A stretch of DNA of 30,885 nucleotides from Bacteroidales bacterium. GTDB taxonomy: Bacteria > Bacteroidota > Bacteroidia > Bacteroidales > UBA932. Positions 1-8,497 of the stretch are shown here, piece after piece. Each line of letters starts with the position of its first letter. Positions within the stretch are counted from its first letter, which is position 1. The notes under the pieces were generated by a model that made no database searches, had not been told where the DNA came from, and saw only the letters and a list, made by a program, of their open reading frames with translations. Both the position numbers and the translations under genes were made by a program. The stretch spans positions 1-30,885 of the forward strand of contig JAFUWW010000065.1 in NCBI GenBank assembly GCA_017471085.1, in the 5' to 3' direction.

Positions 1-33
1 ATGGACCCCTATGAGCACCAGGAAACAAAAAAA

Positions 34-70
34 GGGGCTGACCCAAGTCAATTTGACTTTTGGTCAGCCT
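34..70 (-). terminator. Hairpin terminator downstream of lpxB, copy A of a repeated hairpin
   Basis: An inverted repeat pairs GGCTGACCCAAGTCA (36-50) with TGACTTTTGGTCAGCC (54-69) around a 3-nt loop, with one bulged base. Read on the minus strand it starts about 28 nt after the lpxB stop and is followed by a run of seven T (27-33 on the plus strand is A), which is the layout of an intrinsic terminator. A hairpin with nearly the same sequence lies at 30708-30740. Bases 1-26 show nothing I can identify. Confidence 0.75.
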
Positions 71-96
71 CTTTGCGAAGTATCAGCTTCGCTATT

Positions 97-1248
97 TCAT
101 TGAAGGGCCTGCACCATGGCTTTGGCGACGGCTTCCGAGGCGCCGGTACCGCCCAGAAGGGAGCGGACCCTGGCATAATCGTCCAACATCTTCCCGCGAT
201 ATTCTGCATTTTCCAGTATCAGGGTCATCTCCTCCCGCAAATGGCCGGCCGTGAGGTCATTCTGCAGCAGTTCCTTGAAAGCCAGGCGGTCGATGATCAG
301 GTTGGCAAGGGAGATGTATTTCACTTTGATCAGGCGGAGCATGATGGCGGCGCTCACCGGATTCACGCGGTACCCCACCACCTGGGGCGTCCCGATCAGG
401 GCCGCTTCCAGAGAGGCTGTGCCCGAATTGATGACGGCGGCCCGGGCATGGCGGAGCGCACCATACGTTTCCCCGAAGACCACTTTCACATAGTTCCTGC
501 CGCCCAGATACTGCGCATAGTCTTCCATCGACCTGGAAGGGGCGGCTGCGACAACGAAGACGAAGTCGGGATGATCCTGGTGCCAGGCATCGGCAAACTG
601 TACCAGTACGGGCATCATGTTTTTGATTTCCATGCTCCGGGAGCCGGCCAGGAGGGCGATCCAGGGAGCGTCCGGAAGACCGGTCCGCTGCAGGAACGCT
701 TCCCTCGTCTCCTTCATGGCAGGGCTTCGGTCGATGGCGTCCACGAGCGGATTGCCGGCATAGACGAAAGGCACACCCTTGGACTCGAAATAGGGCTTTT
801 CGAAGGGAAAGACGATGAAAAGCTTGTCCACGAAAGCCTTCAGCTTACGGATGCGTCCTTCGCGGGAAGCCCACACCTTGGGGGCGATATAGTAAAAGAC
901 CTTGAATCCTGCCTTATGGGCGAATTCCGCCATCTTGAAATTGAAGCCGGGATAGTCGATAAGCACCACTGCATCCGGTTTCCAGGCCAGGATATCGTCC
1001 TTGCAGAAACGGACGCGCCGAAGAAGGGAGCCCCCTTTCCTGAGCACTTCCATGAAGCCCATCACGGCGCCCTCACGGTAATCCTTCACCAGCCCTTTGC
1101 CCGTCTGGTGCTCCCGGTAGACAGCATTCATCAGGTCCCCGCCCCAGAAACGGATATCGGCCGAAGGGTCCTGAGCATAGAGGCCTCGCATCAGGTTGGA
1201 CCCGTGCAGATCGCCGGAGGCCTCGCCGGCTATCAGATAGTATTTCAT
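97..1248 (-). CDS. lpxB: Lipid-A-disaccharide synthase LpxB
   Basis: This 383-residue protein is the family GT19 glycosyltransferase that joins UDP-2,3-diacylglucosamine and lipid X into the lipid A disaccharide at the inner face of the cytoplasmic membrane. The N-terminus MKYYLIAGEASGDLHGSNL carries the family's SGDLHG motif. GSRSMEIKN and the NSGTASLEAAL segment near the C-terminal half are the usual nucleotide-sugar binding motifs. Length is normal for the family. An in-frame ATG further upstream exists, but the chosen start at 1248 overlaps the surE stop as ATGA and puts the conserved N-terminus first. It is the second gene of a surE-lpxB unit and is followed by a hairpin terminator. The pairing suggests co-expression rather than a shared pathway. 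Confidence 0.95.
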   Translation of the reverse strand: MKYYLIAGEASGDLHGSNLMRGLYAQDPSADIRFWGGDLMNAVYREHQTGKGLVKDYREGAVMGFMEVLRKGGSLLRRVRFCKDDILAWKPDAVVLIDYPGFNFKMAEFAHKAGFKVFYYIAPKVWASREGRIRKLKAFVDKLFIVFPFEKPYFESKGVPFVYAGNPLVDAIDRSPAMKETREAFLQRTGLPDAPWIALLAGSRSMEIKNMMPVLVQFADAWHQDHPDFVFVVAAAPSRSMEDYAQYLGGRNYVKVVFGETYGALRHARAAVINSGTASLEAALIGTPQVVGYRVNPVSAAIMLRLIKVKYISLANLIIDRLAFKELLQNDLTAGHLREEMTLILENAEYRGKMLDDYARVRSLLGGTGASEAVAKAMVQALQ

Positions 1249-2069
1249 AAGCGGACGAGCCGCTCCAGCTCGGCTTTGTCGGTAGGGTCTGCCTGGCAAG
1301 GGACCACGGTCACCCAACCTTCTTTCAGCAGGAGATGGTCGGCCATGGCGGCGTCGGGGTCATCGTTGACGAAACTGCCTTTCATGAAGTAGAACTCCTC
1401 CCCTTCCTCCTTCTCCACGCGCTGCTGCTGCCAGAGGAACTCGTTGTCCAGGCCCAGTTCCTTCAGGCGTTCCTCGTCCCAGGGCTCGAATTCTTTCACC
1501 CAGTGGCCCGCACCCTGACGGGCCCATTTCACACCCTTGATTTCCTGGAGCGGAACGGGCGGGAAATTGATGTTGTAGTAGATGCCTTTCCGCTCCGGCC
1601 AGTTTTCCAGCAAAGTACGGATGATTCCGGGAAGGAGAGCCTTTACGCCCGAAAAATCCGGATGGGGGTCGTGGTCGGCCAGCGACACGCCGATTCCCTT
1701 GATCCCGTTGATGGCGGCTTCTTCCGCGCAGGCCATGGTGGCACTGTAATTGGACCCCGTGGAGGCGTTGCTGCCATGGTTGACGCCGCATACGATCAGG
1801 TCCGGATTGCGCGCCTCGTATTTATATTGGAGGCCGAATTTGATGCAGGAAGCGGGCGTTGCGTCCAGATAGCACCATTTGCCAGGGCCTTCTTCCGGCA
1901 AATCCTTGTATGCCAGCTGCTTCACCCCCAGCGAAACCGCCATGGACATGGCACTCTGGTGGAACTTGGGGGCTACTACGGTTACGTCGCCGAACCCGGC
2001 CATGATGCTGGCCAGGACGTGCAGACCGGCGGCCTTGTAGCCGTCATCATTGGAAAGCAGGATTCTCAT
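1245..2069 (-). CDS. surE: 5'/3'-nucleotidase SurE
   Basis: The 274-residue protein is SurE, a metal-dependent phosphatase that removes phosphate from nucleoside monophosphates in the cytoplasm. The N-terminus MRILLSNDDG contains the metal-binding Asp8-Asp9 pair. Ser39 in the FHQSAMS segment and Asn97 in VCGVNHGSN complete the usual metal site. The length fits the family (about 250-270). The start is fixed by a Bacteroidota -7 box that ends only 4 nt upstream, so the mRNA may be leaderless. It overlaps lpxB by 4 nt (ATGA). The promoter is wedged against the terminator of the upstream gene gapA. Confidence 0.95.
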   Translation of the reverse strand: MRILLSNDDGYKAAGLHVLASIMAGFGDVTVVAPKFHQSAMSMAVSLGVKQLAYKDLPEEGPGKWCYLDATPASCIKFGLQYKYEARNPDLIVCGVNHGSNASTGSNYSATMACAEEAAINGIKGIGVSLADHDPHPDFSGVKALLPGIIRTLLENWPERKGIYYNINFPPVPLQEIKGVKWARQGAGHWVKEFEPWDEERLKELGLDNEFLWQQQRVEKEEGEEFYFMKGSFVNDDPDAAMADHLLLKEGWVTVVPCQADPTDKAELERLVRL

Positions 2070-2073
2070 GGTG

Positions 2074-2105
2074 CAAAGATACGAAAAAACCCGGCTTCAT
2101 GAAAA
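2074..2105 (-). promoter_or_regulatory. surE-lpxB promoter
   Basis: On the minus strand TATCTTTG (2074-2081) matches the Bacteroidota -7 consensus TAnnTTTG. A TTTT tetramer (2102-2105) lies 20 nt upstream in the -33 position, which is only an approximate match to TTTG. The -33 position falls inside the gapA terminator hairpin. Only 4 nt separate the -7 box from the ATG. Confidence 0.7.
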
Positions 2106-2113
2106 GCCGGGTT
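2088..2113 (-). terminator. gapA intrinsic terminator
   Basis: A perfect 10-bp inverted repeat, AACCCGGCTT (2088-2097) and AAGCCGGGTT (2104-2113), encloses a 6-nt loop. Read on the minus strand the stem begins 19 nt after the gapA stop and runs into a T tract, the classic intrinsic terminator. The same bases also hold the upstream part of the surE promoter. Confidence 0.9.
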
Positions 2114-2132
2114 AAAATCGAGGGAGCAAAAA

Positions 2133-3143
<1,011 letters not shown>

Positions 3144-3185
3144 TTAATTTATTGTTTGTTAAACGTATTGCTTTTATTTGCGCGG

Positions 3186-3217
3186 CAAATTTACGAAAAA
3201 ATCCGTAAAATTCATAA
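3186..3217 (-). promoter_or_regulatory. gapA promoter
   Basis: On the minus strand TAAATTTG (3186-3193) fits the TAnnTTTG -7 consensus. The -33 position, about 20 nt upstream, has TTAT rather than TTTG. A small inverted repeat, AAATTC (3208-3213) with GAATTT (3219-3224), spans that position and could be an operator, but it is only 6 bp and A/T-rich. The rest of the 3132-3250 gap is A/T-rich leader and shows no clear terminator for the lactonase gene. Confidence 0.6.
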
Positions 3218-3250
3218 CGAATTTCAGGGATTTTTAAAAATTTTAAAAGG

Positions 3251-4342
3251 TTAGAAACCAACGAACACCGGGCGGGAGAGCCGGATTCTTTTTCCGGTAT
3301 CTTCCAGAAGACCCGTGGAAGCGTCTCTCCGGTAAATCTCTATAGAATCGTTGTCCCGGCAGGCAACCAGCACCCAGCGTCCGTCCGGGGTGATGTTGAA
3401 GTTCCTGGGATGCGGACCGGTCAGTCGGTATCCGGCTTCGGTGAGCGTGCCGTCACCGGCGACGGAGAACACGGCAATGCCGTCATTCTGCAGGCGAAGG
3501 CTGGCATAGAGGAAACGGCCGTCAGGCGAAAAATGGATGTCGGCGGCACCGCGGGCGTCCACCCTGTCGGCCTTCACCACCTGTTTCATCCGGAGAGTGC
3601 CGGAGGCATAGTCGAAGACGGCGATATCGCCGGAAAGCTCCCCTATCACATATAAGTGCTTTCCCGAAGCGTCGAAGAGCAGATGCCGCGGGCCGAAATC
3701 GGCCGGAAGGGCGGCTGCCCGCCGATAACCTTCCACCCCCGTGCCCACGAGATCCAGGCTGCCGATTTCATCGGCACTGAACTCGCTGAACAGCAGGTGC
3801 TTCCCGTCCGGAGAAAAAACGGCACAGTGTACGTGCGGCGTTTCCTGGCGGGACAGGTCCGGACCTCCGGTGGCGGAAACCAGCAAGGAATCCAGCGGAG
3901 CAATGCGGCCATCGGCCTTGAGCCTGTACACGCCCAGCGTTCCGCCGGTGTAATTGGCAACGGCAAGAAGGGTTCCGTTGGTGGAGACATAGCAGGGGTC
4001 CTCCCCTTTTCCGGGAAGGCCGGTGGGCTGGCTGTTGAGCAGTTCGAACCCGTTTCCACCATAGCGCCACGCCCAGACGGAGGCCGATTCGTCCGGCATC
4101 TCGCTTACCGCATAGACGCGGGAACCGTCCACCGCCAGATAAGAGGGATTGGGCATCACCGCTTTGGCGAATGCGCCGGGGGCCTCGGGAAACGCCCCCT
4201 CCGAGACCACCTCGCCCGATGCCTGGTCGAATTCATAGACATAGAAGCCATCAGAATAGGTGCCCACGAACAGGGTAAGCAGGTTTTCACGGGAACAGGA
4301 CACTGCCGCCAGCAGAACCATCAGTTGAAAAATCCGTTTCAT
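3251..4342 (-). CDS. Lactonase-family seven-bladed beta-propeller lipoprotein
   Basis: This 363-residue protein resembles the lactonase/6-phosphogluconolactonase beta-propeller family. It has [16 protein letters not shown] near the N-terminus and repeated propeller strands such as [28 protein letters not shown] and [13 protein letters not shown]. The N-terminus [16 protein letters not shown] is a lipoprotein signal peptide with the lipidated Cys at residue 16. It should therefore be membrane-anchored outside the cytoplasm, unlike a pentose-phosphate enzyme. The start at 4342 overlaps the rmlA stop (ATGA) and gives a clean signal peptide. It is the last gene of the rmlD-rmlB-gmhA-rmlA unit. 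The substrate is unknown. Extracytoplasmic members may act on sugar lactones or only bind ligands. Confidence 0.8.
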   Translation of the reverse strand: MKRIFQLMVLLAAVSCSRENLLTLFVGTYSDGFYVYEFDQASGEVVSEGAFPEAPGAFAKAVMPNPSYLAVDGSRVYAVSEMPDESASVWAWRYGGNGFELLNSQPTGLPGKGEDPCYVSTNGTLLAVANYTGGTLGVYRLKADGRIAPLDSLLVSATGGPDLSRQETPHVHCAVFSPDGKHLLFSEFSADEIGSLDLVGTGVEGYRRAAALPADFGPRHLLFDASGKHLYVIGELSGDIAVFDYASGTLRMKQVVKADRVDARGAADIHFSPDGRFLYASLRLQNDGIAVFSVAGDGTLTEAGYRLTGPHPRNFNITPDGRWVLVACRDNDSIEIYRRDASTGLLEDTGKRIRLSRPVFVGF

Positions 4343-5205
4343 ATCAGTCGAAGAAGGTATTGTCCGTACTGGTTCCTGGCCATCGGGGCGGCCAGTTCCC
4401 TGAGCCTGGCGGCGGAAATCCATCCCTGCCGGAAGGCGATTTCTTCCGGACAGGCGATCTTGAGGCCCTGCCGCTTTTCAATGACTTCAATATAATTGGA
4501 AGCCTCCGACAGGGATTCGTGGGTGCCGGTGTCCAGCCAGGCGAAACCCCTTCCCAGGGTCTGCACCTGCAACCTTCCCTCCGCCAGGAAGGCCTGGTTC
4601 ACCGAGGTGATTTCCAGTTCTCCCCGGGCCGACGGTTTCACGGCCGCAGCCACCTCCACCACCTTGTTGGGATAGAAATACAGGCCTGTCACCGCATAGT
4701 TGGATTTGGGAACGGCCGGTTTTTCTTCGATGGAGATGCACCGCCCTTCCGCATCGAATTCCGCCACGCCGTAACGCTGGGGGTCGCTCACCCAATAGCC
4801 GAAGACCGTCGCCTCGCCTTTTTCCGCATCGGTCACGGCCTTGTGAAGCTGGCTCTCGAAGCCCGGTCCGTGGAAGATATTGTCTCCCAGCACCATGCAC
4901 ACACTGTCTTTCCCTATGAACTCCCGGCCAATGATGAAGGCCTGCGCCAGTCCGTCCGGCGAAGGCTGCGGCGCGTAGGAAAAGCGGACGCCCCATTCGG
5001 AACCGTCACCCAGAAGGCGGCGGAATCCCGGCAGGTCGAAGGGCGTGGAGATGATGAGGATATCCCGGATGCCGGCGCTCATGAGCACGGAAAGCGGATA
5101 ATACACCATGGGCTTGTCGTAAATGGGCAGAAGCTGCTTGGAAATGCCCTTGGTGATGGGATACAGACGGGTGCCGGAGCCTCCGGCCAGGACGATTCCT
5201 TTCAT
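4339..5205 (-). CDS. rmlA: Glucose-1-phosphate thymidylyltransferase RmlA
   Basis: RmlA joins glucose-1-phosphate and dTTP to give dTDP-glucose, the first step of dTDP-rhamnose and related sugar synthesis. The 288-residue protein opens with [17 protein letters not shown], the nucleotide-binding signature. It continues with [17 protein letters not shown] and VLGDNIFHG, all diagnostic of the short RmlA form. The start at 5205 overlaps the gmhA stop by 4 nt (ATGA), and the end overlaps the lactonase start in the same way. An upstream in-frame Met would add 20 residues not typical of the family. Confidence 0.96.
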   Translation of the reverse strand: MKGIVLAGGSGTRLYPITKGISKQLLPIYDKPMVYYPLSVLMSAGIRDILIISTPFDLPGFRRLLGDGSEWGVRFSYAPQPSPDGLAQAFIIGREFIGKDSVCMVLGDNIFHGPGFESQLHKAVTDAEKGEATVFGYWVSDPQRYGVAEFDAEGRCISIEEKPAVPKSNYAVTGLYFYPNKVVEVAAAVKPSARGELEITSVNQAFLAEGRLQVQTLGRGFAWLDTGTHESLSEASNYIEVIEKRQGLKIACPEEIAFRQGWISAARLRELAAPMARNQYGQYLLRLI

Positions 5206-5792
5206 AGGCCGAACATGCTTTGTTCCACGATGTAGCAGAGGATATGCCCGACCAGGGTCTGGCATTCCTGGATCCGGGGGGTCTGCGTGCTGGGAACGTG
5301 GATTACATAATCGTATGCGTCCATCTCGCAGGCTTTCCCGCCGACCAGCGCCACGCTCACCACACCTTTTTCACGGCAGGCGTCCAGCGCCTGGACCAGG
5401 TTGGCGGAATTGCCGGAAGTGGAAATGCCCACGAACACGTCCCCTTCCCTGCCCTGCGCCACGATCTGACGGGCGAACACCTTGTCGTAGCCATAGTCAT
5501 TGCCGATGGCGGTGAGCACGGAAGTATCCACCGTAAGGGCGACGGCGGGAAGGCCGTCCCGGTCCAGGCAGAACTTGTTCACCAGTTCGGCCGCCATGTG
5601 CTGGGCGTCGGCCGCGCTGCCGCCGTTTCCGGCCCAGAGGCTCTTGTTGCCCGCCTTATAGGCTTTCACCAGCAGGGCGGCCACCTCGGCGATGGTCTGC
5701 ATCGCCTTTTCGTCGGAGAGGAGCGCCTCTTTCACCCGCGCGCTTTCCGCCACCTGCTCACGGGCTGTCTGTAAGAACTTATCGGCCTGCAT
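5202..5792 (-). CDS. gmhA: Phosphoheptose isomerase-like SIS-domain protein (GmhA)
   Basis: The 196-residue protein has a single SIS domain. The motif [18 protein letters not shown] (residues 53-70) contains His65 and Glu69, and His183 lies near the C-terminus, matching the zinc ligands of Gmh[13 protein letters not shown] (122-133) is the phosphosugar-binding loop. GmhA converts sedoheptulose 7-phosphate to D-glycero-D-manno-heptose 7-phosphate, the first step toward ADP- or GDP-heptose for envelope glycans. Its place between rmlB and rmlA supports a glycan role. The related replication factor DiaA is less likely here. It overlaps rmlB by 14 nt and rmlA by 4 nt. No other heptose gene is in the window. 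Confidence 0.88.
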   Translation of the reverse strand: MQADKFLQTAREQVAESARVKEALLSDEKAMQTIAEVAALLVKAYKAGNKSLWAGNGGSAADAQHMAAELVNKFCLDRDGLPAVALTVDTSVLTAIGNDYGYDKVFARQIVAQGREGDVFVGISTSGNSANLVQALDACREKGVVSVALVGGKACEMDAYDYVIHVPSTQTPRIQECQTLVGHILCYIVEQSMFGL

Positions 5793-6996
5793 ACATCTCT
5801 TCGTAATAGTTCTGATAGGCGCCGCTGGTCACATTGTCCAGCCAGGCCTGGTTGTCCAGGTACCACCGGACGGTTTTTTCGATGCCCTCCTCGAACTGGA
5901 GGCTCGGCTCCCAGCCCAGTTCCCGCTGCAGCTTGCTGGAGTCGATGGCATAGCGGAGGTCGTGTCCGGCGCGGTCCGTCACATACGTGATCAGGTCCAG
6001 GTCGGCCCCTTCCGGGCGGCCCAGCAGACGGTCCACCGTATGGATGAGCACCTTGATCAGGTCGATGTTCTTCCACTCGTTGAACCCGCCGATGTTGTAG
6101 GTCTCCGCCACTTTCCCTTCGTGGAAAATCAGGTCGATGGCCCGGGCGTGGTCCTCCACGTACAGCCAGTCCCGCACATTCTCGCCCTTCCCGTACACCG
6201 GCAGCGGTTTCCGGTGACGGATGTTGTTGATGAACAGCGGGATCAGCTTCTCCGGGAACTGGTAAGGACCGTAGTTGTTGGAGCAGTTGGTCACCACCGT
6301 GGGCAGGCCGTAGGTATCGTGGAAAGCGCGTACGAAATGGTCGCTCGAGGCCTTGGCAGCGCTGTAGGGGCTGTGCGGCTGGTACTTGAGCTCTTCCGTG
6401 AAGAATTTCTCTCCGTAGGCCAGGTGATGCTCGCCCGAACTGGCCTTGGTCGTGAACGGAGGCTCGATCCCTTCCGGATGCGTCATCTGCAGCGCTCCGT
6501 ATACCTCGTCCGTCGAGATGTGATAGAACCGGCAGGCAACGGAGGATGCCTCCTCCGGAGCATTTGCCCGTACAGGGTCGCGAAGCGACGCGGAGGAGGA
6601 GGCATTCTCCGCTGCCTGCCGCATCACCCATCCCATTGGCATCCAATAGAGTTTGGCAGCCTGCAGCAGGCTCAGCGTACCCATGACGTTGGTCTGCGCG
6701 AAAGTGAAAGGATCCTTGATGGAACGGTCCACGTGGCTCTCGGCCGCCAGGTGAATGATACCGTCCACCCGCTCCTCCTGCATCAGCTTATAGATGGTGT
6801 CGAAGTCGCAGATGTCGGCCTTCACGAACTTGTAGTTGGGTTTGTCCTCGATGTCTTTGAGGTTGGCCAGGTTGCCCGCATAGGTAAGCTTGTCCAGATT
6901 GATGATCTTGTATTCGGGATACTTGTTCACGAACAGACGGACCACATGGGAGCCGATGAAACCGGCGCCGCCGGTAATCATAAGGGTTCTTTTCAT
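5779..6996 (-). CDS. rmlB: dTDP-glucose 4,6-dehydratase RmlB with an in-frame palindromic insertion
   Basis: RmlB converts dTDP-glucose to dTDP-4-keto-6-deoxyglucose using tightly bound NAD. The N-terminal Rossmann motif is TGGAGFIGSH (residues 8-17). The catalytic Thr-Asp-Glu triad is at 162-164 in ISTDEVYG, and the YxxxK pair is Tyr211 and Lys215. The protein has 405 residues, longer than the 350-380 usual for the family. The excess lies at about 119-155, between the AAKLYW helix and RFYHISTDEVYG. A 92-bp imperfect palindrome occupies this place in the DNA. The reading frame stays open and all catalytic residues remain, so the gene is probably functional. It overlaps rmlD by 4 nt (ATGA) and gmhA by 14 nt. 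Confidence 0.95.
   Translation of the reverse strand: MKRTLMITGGAGFIGSHVVRLFVNKYPEYKIINLDKLTYAGNLANLKDIEDKPNYKFVKADICDFDTIYKLMQEERVDGIIHLAAESHVDRSIKDPFTFAQTNVMGTLSLLQAAKLYWMPMGWVMRQAAENASSSASLRDPVRANAPEEASSVACRFYHISTDEVYGALQMTHPEGIEPPFTTKASSGEHHLAYGEKFFTEELKYQPHSPYSAAKASSDHFVRAFHDTYGLPTVVTNCSNNYGPYQFPEKLIPLFINNIRHRKPLPVYGKGENVRDWLYVEDHARAIDLIFHEGKVAETYNIGGFNEWKNIDLIKVLIHTVDRLLGRPEGADLDLITYVTDRAGHDLRYAIDSSKLQRELGWEPSLQFEEGIEKTVRWYLDNQAWLDNVTSGAYQNYYEEMYAGR
6530..6621. repeat. Long imperfect palindrome inside rmlB
   Basis: Arms 6530-6556 and 6595-6621 pair at 25 of 27 positions, with one mismatch and one G-T pair. The 38-nt centre contains a smaller hairpin, GTCGC-GAA-GCGAC (6577-6589). The element encodes residues 126-156 of RmlB, rich in Ala and Ser, in a place where relatives have a short loop. 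The shape suggests a mobile repetitive palindrome (REP or RPE-like), but I see no second copy in this window. Confidence 0.75.
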
Positions 6997-7868
6997 AATT
7001 GTTCAACTAATTGTTTGAGGGAGGTGTACCAGTGGGGAATGGTTATGCCGAATGTTTCTTTCACTCTGGTCTTGTCCAGGACCGAATAGGCCGGGCGGAC
7101 CACTTTGGAGGGGAATTCCGATGAATGGCAGGGCAGCACCCGCGCCTTGTTGCCGGACAGATCGCGGATGGCGCAGGCGAAATCGTACCAGGAGCAGACG
7201 CCTTCGTCCGTATAATGGTAGATGCCGGTCTTGTGGAGCTGCCCGGAAGAGATCACATGCAGGATGAAGGCGGCCAGGTCTCCGGCGAAAGTGGGAGTGC
7301 CGGCCTGGTCGAACACGACTTTCACTTCCGGACGCTCGGCCGTGAGCCGGCGCATGGTCTTGAGGAAGTTTTTGCCGTGTACGCTGTACATCCAGGCTGT
7401 ACGGATGATGATGAAGCGGCAGCCGGATTCCTGTACGGCCATTTCTCCCTGAAGCTTGGTGATTCCGTACACGCCGGAGGGGCTGGGCGGGAAGTCTTCC
7501 TTGATGGGAAGGGGCGACGATCCGCCGAAGACATAATCCGTAGAGATGTGGATGAGGGTGGCGCCCCGCTGCGCCGCCGCGCCGGCAAGGATGCCGGGGG
7601 CCCTGTGGTTCAGCAGGTCGCAGAAAACCTGGTCTTCTTCTGCCTTGTCCACGGCCGTATATCCGGCGCAGTTGATGATGAGGTCTACCTGCTCCGACTC
7701 GCAGATCAGCCGGACGGCATCCGGATTGGTGATGTCCAGATAGACCGTATCCCTGCCCTGCAGCGAAGTCACGTCCGAGAAAATGAAGCGGTGCGCTTTC
7801 TGCTGCGCCGCCAGTTCCCGGATGCTCGTCCCCAACTGTCCGTTGGCCCCTGTAACCAAAATATTCAT
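6993..7868 (-). CDS. rmlD: dTDP-4-dehydrorhamnose reductase RmlD
   Basis: RmlD performs the NAD(P)H-dependent last step to dTDP-L-rhamnose. The 291-residue protein has the nucleotide-binding motif GANGQLG (7-13), NCAGYTAVDKAE, HISTDYVFGG, and the catalytic YGITK segment, all in family order and at family length. It is the first gene of the rmlD-rmlB-gmhA-rmlA-lactonase unit. A -7 box ends 6 nt before the start codon, which fits a leaderless or very short-leader mRNA. rmlC, the epimerase that acts between RmlB and RmlD, is not in this cluster. Confidence 0.95.
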   Translation of the reverse strand: MNILVTGANGQLGTSIRELAAQQKAHRFIFSDVTSLQGRDTVYLDITNPDAVRLICESEQVDLIINCAGYTAVDKAEEDQVFCDLLNHRAPGILAGAAAQRGATLIHISTDYVFGGSSPLPIKEDFPPSPSGVYGITKLQGEMAVQESGCRFIIIRTAWMYSVHGKNFLKTMRRLTAERPEVKVVFDQAGTPTFAGDLAAFILHVISSGQLHKTGIYHYTDEGVCSWYDFACAIRDLSGNKARVLPCHSSEFPSKVVRPAYSVLDKTRVKETFGITIPHWYTSLKQLVEQL

Positions 7869-7874
7869 AACTCA

Positions 7875-7906
7875 CAAAGATAACCTTTTTCTCCGTTATC
7901 GGCAAA
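7875..7906 (-). promoter_or_regulatory. rmlD operon promoter
   Basis: On the minus strand TTTG (7903-7906) is followed, after 20 nt, by TATCTTTG (7875-7882). This is close to the Bacteroidota pattern TTTG-N19-21-TAnnTTTG. The ATG lies 6 nt past the -7 box. The remainder of the 7869-8014 gap separates this promoter from the divergent rnhA promoter. Confidence 0.8.
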
Positions 7907-8000
7907 TCTTTTCCGATTCCCCGTCATGAAGCCCGCCTTCCCTCTTTTCCGGTCATCGGGAGAGCGGGAGAAAAGAGTAACATATCATTAGTTTTTTTGT

Positions 8001-8008
8001 TATCTTTG
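8001..8008 (+). promoter_or_regulatory. rnhA operon -7 box
   Basis: TATCTTTG matches the Bacteroidota -7 element, and the rnhA ATG starts 6 nt after it. I see no clear TTTG at the -33 position. The box lies inside a longer open frame, which rules out a start upstream of 8015. Confidence 0.7.
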
Positions 8009-8014
8009 CAGAAT

Positions 8015-8497
8015 ATGAGTTCAGAGAAACCACCTATCTATCTTTTCACGGACGGCGCCGCCAGCGGGAACCCCGGGCCGGGAGGCTACGGGATTGTCCT
8101 GAGGTGCGGCAGCTACGAGAAAGAGATGTCGGGCGGGTTCGCCTGCACCACCAACAACCGGATGGAACTGCTGGCCGTCATCGTCGGGCTGGAACAAATC
8201 CGGTGGGACAACGCCGAAGTGCACGTGGTGAGCGATTCATCCTACGTGGTGAAAGCCATCAACGAAGGCTGGCTGGACGGATGGCAGCGGACCGGTTTCA
8301 AGAAAAAGAAAAACGTAGACCTGTGGCTGCGTTTCCTGGAGGCGTACCGCCGCCACCGGGTGGCTTTCCACTGGATAAAGGGGCATGCCGGGCACCCCGA
8401 GAACGAGCGCTGCGACCAACTGGCCGTAGCTGCCTACCATGCCCAGGACCTGCCGGAGGACACCGGATACATTCAAGAACAGCAAACCATCTTATGA
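8015..8497 (+). CDS. rnhA: Ribonuclease HI
   Basis: The 160-residue enzyme cleaves the RNA strand of RNA-DNA hybrids, for example Okazaki primers and R-loops. The catalytic acids are all present: Asp13 in LFTDGAASGNPGPGGYG, Glu51 in NNRMELLA, Asp74 in VVSDSSYV and Asp134 in ENERCDQLA. His124 in WIKGHAGHPEN is the mobile-loop histidine. The segment GWQRTGFKKKKNVDLW corresponds to the basic handle region of the bacterial type. The start at 8015 follows the -7 box by 6 nt. It is the first gene of a four-gene unit and overlaps pdxA by 4 nt. Confidence 0.96.
   Translation: MSSEKPPIYLFTDGAASGNPGPGGYGIVLRCGSYEKEMSGGFACTTNNRMELLAVIVGLEQIRWDNAEVHVVSDSSYVVKAINEGWLDGWQRTGFKKKKNVDLWLRFLEAYRRHRVAFHWIKGHAGHPENERCDQLAVAAYHAQDLPEDTGYIQEQQTIL

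Noticed and set aside
5779..6996. rmlB as a pseudogene because of the palindromic insertion
   Set aside because: The frame is intact, all catalytic residues remain, and the overlaps with neighbours are preserved.
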